A stretch of DNA of 64,000 nt from Paenirhodobacter ferrireducens. Its GTDB lineage: Bacteria > Pseudomonadota > Alphaproteobacteria > Rhodobacterales > Rhodobacteraceae. Location of the stretch: positions 124,001 through 188,000 of the forward strand of contig NZ_SAVB01000001.1 of the NCBI RefSeq assembly GCF_004022265.1, written 5' to 3'. Numbering within the stretch: position 1 is the stretch's first letter; every line of letters begins with the position of its first letter. A program made the translations under genes and the position numbers. Shown here piece after piece: positions 61,082-64,000 of the stretch. Under the pieces are notes generated by a model that ran no database searches, had not been told where the DNA came from, and saw nothing but the letters and a program-made list of their open reading frames with translations.

Positions 61082-62131
61082 TCAAGCAGTTTCGAAGGCG
61101 ATCTCCCAGTCCCGCGGCAGCGGGTCGAGCAGCGCCGCGACCTCGGCCATCGGCAGGGTCTCGAGGCTGTATTTCCAGTTCGGGCTGCGATCCTTGTCGA
61201 TGATCTGCGCCCGCACGCCCTCGAGGAAATCGGCCTTCTCGACGGCGCGCAGGGTGAAGCGGAACTCGTTCGACAGGGCGTCGCGGATGGTGGGCGTGGC
61301 GCGGGTCATCCGCACGAGCCGCAGCGTCGCCTCCTCGGAGAGTGCCGAGTTGCGGCGCAGGATGGCCAGCGTCTCGGTGGCGAAATGCGTACCCGAGGCC
61401 TCGAGCGCGGCGACGATCTCGTGGATGTCGCGCCCGCCGAAGGTAGCCTCGATCTGCGGCCGGAGATCGGCCAGCCGCCCCTTCGTGGCCGGCACGCGGC
61501 CTTTCGGCAGAACCGAGGGATCGCCGGTCGCGATCAGCTGCGTCTTCACTGGCTCCCACTCCGCCTCGGGCAGGTAGAGATCGGCAAAGCCCGCATAGAT
61601 CGCATCCGCCGCGCCGATCCGGCTGCCGGTGACACCGAGGTATTCGCCGACGCGGCCCGGCGCCTTCGCCAGCAGCAAGGTGCCGCCGACGTCGGGGATC
61701 AGGCCGATGCCGGTTTCGGGCATGGCGATCTGCGTCGTGTCGCCCACCACCCGGTGATGCGCGTGGCCGCCGACGCCGACGCCGCCGCCCATCACGAAGC
61801 CCTGCATGAAGGAGACGACGGGCTTGCCATATTCCGCGAGCCGGGCATTCATCCGGTATTCCTCGCGCCAGAAGCGCGGGCCGGTGCTGAAATCGCCGGC
61901 GCGGCCCTGGTGATAGATCTTGGCGATGTCGCCGCCGGCGCAGAAGGCGCGCTCGCCCACGGCGTCGATCACCACGACCGCAACCTCGGGGTCGTCGCGC
62001 CAGTCGCTCAGCGCCCGGTCGATCGCCTCGGCCATCTCGGCGTCGAGCGCATTGAGCGCCTTCGGCCGGTTGAAGGTGAGCCGCCCCGCGCGGCCCTCCT
62101 TGCGCACGATCATCGTCGCCTCTTCGGTCAT
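61082..62131 (-). CDS. 3-hydroxyisobutyryl-CoA hydrolase (crotonase family)
   Basis: 349 residues. Hydrolyses 3-hydroxyisobutyryl-CoA in valine catabolism. Crotonase-fold features: AFCAGGDIAKIYHQG (oxyanion-hole region), GFVMGGGVGVGGHA, and MPETGIGLIPDVGGTLLL with the catalytic Glu. The length, ~100 longer than enoyl-CoA hydratases, is typical of HIBCH. Its ATG overlaps the acyl-CoA dehydrogenase stop (TGATG). Confidence 0.93.
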   Translation of the reverse strand: MTEEATMIVRKEGRAGRLTFNRPKALNALDAEMAEAIDRALSDWRDDPEVAVVVIDAVGERAFCAGGDIAKIYHQGRAGDFSTGPRFWREEYRMNARLAEYGKPVVSFMQGFVMGGGVGVGGHAHHRVVGDTTQIAMPETGIGLIPDVGGTLLLAKAPGRVGEYLGVTGSRIGAADAIYAGFADLYLPEAEWEPVKTQLIATGDPSVLPKGRVPATKGRLADLRPQIEATFGGRDIHEIVAALEASGTHFATETLAILRRNSALSEEATLRLVRMTRATPTIRDALSNEFRFTLRAVEKADFLEGVRAQIIDKDRSPNWKYSLETLPMAEVAALLDPLPRDWEIAFETA

Positions 62132-63276
62132 CAGTCCCGCTCCGCCAGCACTGCGCGGCTGACGATCAGCCGCATGATTTCATTCGTCCCCTCGAGGATC
62201 TGGTGCACGCGCAGGTCGCGCACGATCTTCTCGATGCCGTAATCGGCAAGGTAGCCATAGCCACCATGCAGCTGCAGGCACTGGTTGGCCACCTCGAAGG
62301 CGGCGTCGGTGACGTAAAGCTTTGCCATCGCGCAGAATTTCGTGGCGTCCGGGGCGCCGGCGTCAAGCTTCCATGCGGCCTGGCGCAGGAAGGTGCGGGC
62401 CGATTGCAGCTTCACCTCCATCTCGGCGAGACGGAACTGCAGCGCCTGGAAGCCGTCGAGCGTGCGGCCGAAGGCCTTGCGTTCGCCCATGTAAACGAGC
62501 GTCGCGTCGAAGGCCGCCTGCGCCCCGCCAAGCGCAGAAGCCGCGATATTGAGCCGCCCGCCGTCAAGCCCGGCCATGGCATAGGCGAAGCCGCGGCCTT
62601 CCTCGCCGACCAGATTCTCGGCCGGAATCACGCAATCGTCGAACTGCACCTGCGCGGTCGGCTGCGCACGCCAGCCCATCTTGTCCTCGAGCGCACCGAA
62701 GCTGAGCCCCGGGGTGCCCGCCTCGATCACCATGCAGGAGATGCCCTTCGGTCCGTCGCCACCGCTGCGCACCATCGTCAGATAGGCGTCGGAATAGCTG
62801 CCGCCCGAGATGAACGCCTTGGTGCCGTTGAGCTTCCAGCCGCCCTCGGCGCGCTCGGCGCGGGTGCGCAGCGCCGCCGCATCCGAGCCCGAACCGGGCT
62901 CGGTCAGGCAATAGGAAAAGATCGTCTCCATGCTGCACAGACCGGGCAGCCAGCGGGCCTTGGTCTCGGGCGAGCCGAACTTGTCGATCATCCCGCCGCA
63001 CATGTTGTGGATCGAGAGGAACGAGCCCACGGCCGGGCAGGCCATCGCCAGCGCCTCGAAGACCAGTGTCGCGTCAAGCCGGCTGAGCCCGGTGCCGCCG
63101 TAGTCTTCGGAAACGTAAAGCCCGCCAAGGCCGAGTTCCGCCAGCTGCGGCCAGAGTGTCTTCGGGATCGTGCCCTCGGCCTCCCAGTCCCGGGCGAAGG
63201 GCGCGATATTCTCCTGTCCGAAGGCGAAGGCCATGTCGAAGATGGCCAGCTGCTCCTCGCTCAGCGCGAAATCCAT
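62131..63276 (-). CDS. Acyl-CoA dehydrogenase (probable isobutyryl-CoA dehydrogenase)
   Basis: 381 residues, FAD flavoprotein. Motifs: CLTEPGSGSDAAALRTRAE (FAD/substrate loop), the middle beta domain, and the C-terminal LHGGYGYLADYGIEKIVRD followed by VHQILEGTNEIMRLI with the catalytic Glu near residue 368. The isobutyryl-CoA assignment rests on the operon with valine genes. ATG at 63276; overlaps the next gene by one base. Confidence 0.92.
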   Translation of the reverse strand: MDFALSEEQLAIFDMAFAFGQENIAPFARDWEAEGTIPKTLWPQLAELGLGGLYVSEDYGGTGLSRLDATLVFEALAMACPAVGSFLSIHNMCGGMIDKFGSPETKARWLPGLCSMETIFSYCLTEPGSGSDAAALRTRAERAEGGWKLNGTKAFISGGSYSDAYLTMVRSGGDGPKGISCMVIEAGTPGLSFGALEDKMGWRAQPTAQVQFDDCVIPAENLVGEEGRGFAYAMAGLDGGRLNIAASALGGAQAAFDATLVYMGERKAFGRTLDGFQALQFRLAEMEVKLQSARTFLRQAAWKLDAGAPDATKFCAMAKLYVTDAAFEVANQCLQLHGGYGYLADYGIEKIVRDLRVHQILEGTNEIMRLIVSRAVLAERD

Positions 63277-63347
63277 GGTTTCCTCCCCGAAACTCTGGAA
63301 ATGAATATGCGTTCAATTTTCATCCGGCGCGCGGATTTTGCAAGGGG

Positions 63348-63395
63348 GCAGGGGCGCTGCCCCCCGGCCTTCGGCCTCACCCCGGAGTATTTGGA
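63348..63395 (+). repeat. Structured dispersed repeat, copy E
   Basis: GCAGGGGCGCTGCCCCC, hairpin GGCC-TTC-GGCC (63366-63376), then TCACCCCGGAGTATTT. It runs directly into the long hairpin below. Between mmsA and the acyl-CoA dehydrogenase, opposite to their direction. Confidence 0.8.
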
Positions 63396-63436
63396 CCAGG
63401 AAAAGCGCGCGGGTCTTTTCCTGGCGCAAATACTCC
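63384..63436. repeat. Long inverted repeat (GGAGTATTTG...CAAATACTCC)
   Basis: Outer arms GGAGTATTTG (63384-63393) and CAAATACTCC (63427-63436); inner arms CAGGAAAAG (63397-63405) and CTTTTCCTG (63415-63423); 3+3 internal loop and a 9-base end loop: 19 paired bases. The related element at 14025-14110 shares the outer arms and the trailing CCCGCCGGAGG. Confidence 0.85.
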
Positions 63437-63476
63437 CGCCGGAGGCAGCCGCGCCCCGAAGGGCGCGGCCGTTGTC

Positions 63477-64000
63477 TCAGTCGAGCGCCTTGAAGTTCAG
63501 GCTGGCGCCGTCCTTGATGCCCGAGAACCAGCGCGCGGTGACGGTCTTCGTCTTGGTGTAGAAGCGCAGCGCGTCGGGGCCATACTGGTTCAGGTCGCCG
63601 AAGGCCGACTTCTTCCAGCCGCCGAAGGTGTAGTAGCTCAGCGGCACCGGGATCGGGAAGTTGATGCCGACCATGCCGACGTTGACGCGGCTGGCGAAAT
63701 CGCGCGCGGTGTCGCCATCGGCGGTGAAGATCGCGGTGCCGTTGCCGTAATCGTTGTCGATCACCAGCTTCAGCGCGTCTTCATAGCTGTCCATCCGCAC
63801 CGTCGACAGCACCGGCCCGAAGATCTCCTGGCGGTAGATGTCCATCTCGGGGGTGACGTCGTCGAACAGCGTCGGGCCGACGTAGAAGCCGTTCTCGTAG
63901 CCCTGGATCTTCAGCGCGCGGCCGTCGACGACAAGGGTCGCACCCTGCTCGACGCCCGAGCCGATCAGCCCGTTGATCCGGTCCTGCGCCTGCTTGGTGA
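63477..64000 (-). CDS. mmsA: CoA-acylating methylmalonate-semialdehyde dehydrogenase, C-terminal part (window edge)
   Basis: About 173 C-terminal residues are visible (frame open to 63998; N-terminus outside the window). It converts methylmalonate semialdehyde to propionyl-CoA. The fragment FYVGPTLFDDVTPEMDIYRQEIFGPVL and the signature NFPIPVPLSYYTFGGWKKSAFGDLNQYG are specific to MmsA; the catalytic Cys is upstream, not visible. First gene of the valine operon, separated from acd by a 200-base gap filled by repeat E and the long hairpin. Confidence 0.94.
   Translation of the reverse strand, partial: TKQAQDRINGLIGSGVEQGATLVVDGRALKIQGYENGFYVGPTLFDDVTPEMDIYRQEIFGPVLSTVRMDSYEDALKLVIDNDYGNGTAIFTADGDTARDFASRVNVGMVGINFPIPVPLSYYTFGGWKKSAFGDLNQYGPDALRFYTKTKTVTARWFSGIKDGASLNFKALD

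Noticed and set aside
1-64000. CRISPR arrays, tRNA or rRNA genes, transposases, integrases, phage or restriction genes
   Set aside because: Looked for on both strands; no regular spacer-repeat arrays, no transposase or integrase motifs and no cloverleaf were recognised by eye. A tRNA scan could still find one I missed.

Overview
This window is chromosomal DNA of a GC-rich alphaproteobacterium of the Rhodobacterales (Rhodobacter/Paracoccus-like Rhodobacteraceae). The evidence is the codon bias, an alphaproteobacterial LexA box (GTTC-N7-GTTC) in front of uvrA, a prfB without the programmed frameshift, a SqrR/BigR-type persulfide-sensor repressor, the yfgM-bamB-der order, a single TatABC operon and Rhodobacterales-style Hint-domain and RcnB-like proteins. 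I see no phage, plasmid, transposon, CRISPR, rRNA or tRNA. The DNA is densely coding with short intergenic gaps.

Layout, left half: end of an RND adaptor gene plus its permease (1-3887); Fe superoxide dismutase (4112-4711); host-attachment family protein, RarD permease, LOG-family hydrolase, LysM protein and Atm1-type ABC exporter (4867-10188); the envelope/ribosome operon yfgM-like, bamB, der (10300-13948); a TspO-like membrane protein and serS (14132-16206); a second RND adaptor/permease pair (16416-20626), followed by a tiny Cys-containing secreted protein, a SqrR-type repressor and a 36-residue membrane peptide (20783-21749); corA, a lipoprotein, a retropepsin-like protease and MarC (21950-24748); tatABC with a coupled AAA ATPase (24907-27293); a YidE/AspT-type transporter, an AhpD-like protein, xthA, a small hypothetical gene coupled to erpA (27375-31415).

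Right half: dgt, an OsmC protein, a hypothetical gene coupled to prfC (31500-35378); penicillin-binding protein 1A, prfB and a P-loop protein (35594-39938); a Hint-domain protein, a DUF2189 membrane protein, an overlapping bactofilin/M23 peptidase pair and PrxQ peroxiredoxin (39942-44752); a very large AsmA-like protein with queA (44834-49281); two MFS transporters, a DUF924 protein and lpdA (49335-54109); rhodanese and uvrA (54167-57677); three RcnB-like secreted proteins, a DUF2892 membrane protein and a Crp/Fnr regulator (57681-60091); and a valine-catabolic operon mmsA-acd-hibch-mmsB (60179-64000, mmsA cut by the window end).

Two signals stand out. First, a candidate reactive-sulfur regulon: the regulator at 21072-21443 has two cysteines with the same 66-residue separation I recall for SqrR, and the palindrome ATTC-N8-GAAT occurs in the promoter of the adjacent RND operon (16346-16361) and again in front of the rhodanese gene 33 kb away (54645-54660). 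The two sites share extra bases (ATTCA-N-GAA-N3-GAATG). Second, a dispersed family of structured repeats: five intergenic copies combine an invariant GGGGGCGCTGCCCCC palindrome with a second hairpin whose two arms differ in sequence from copy to copy but stay complementary, so the fold rather than the sequence appears to be conserved.
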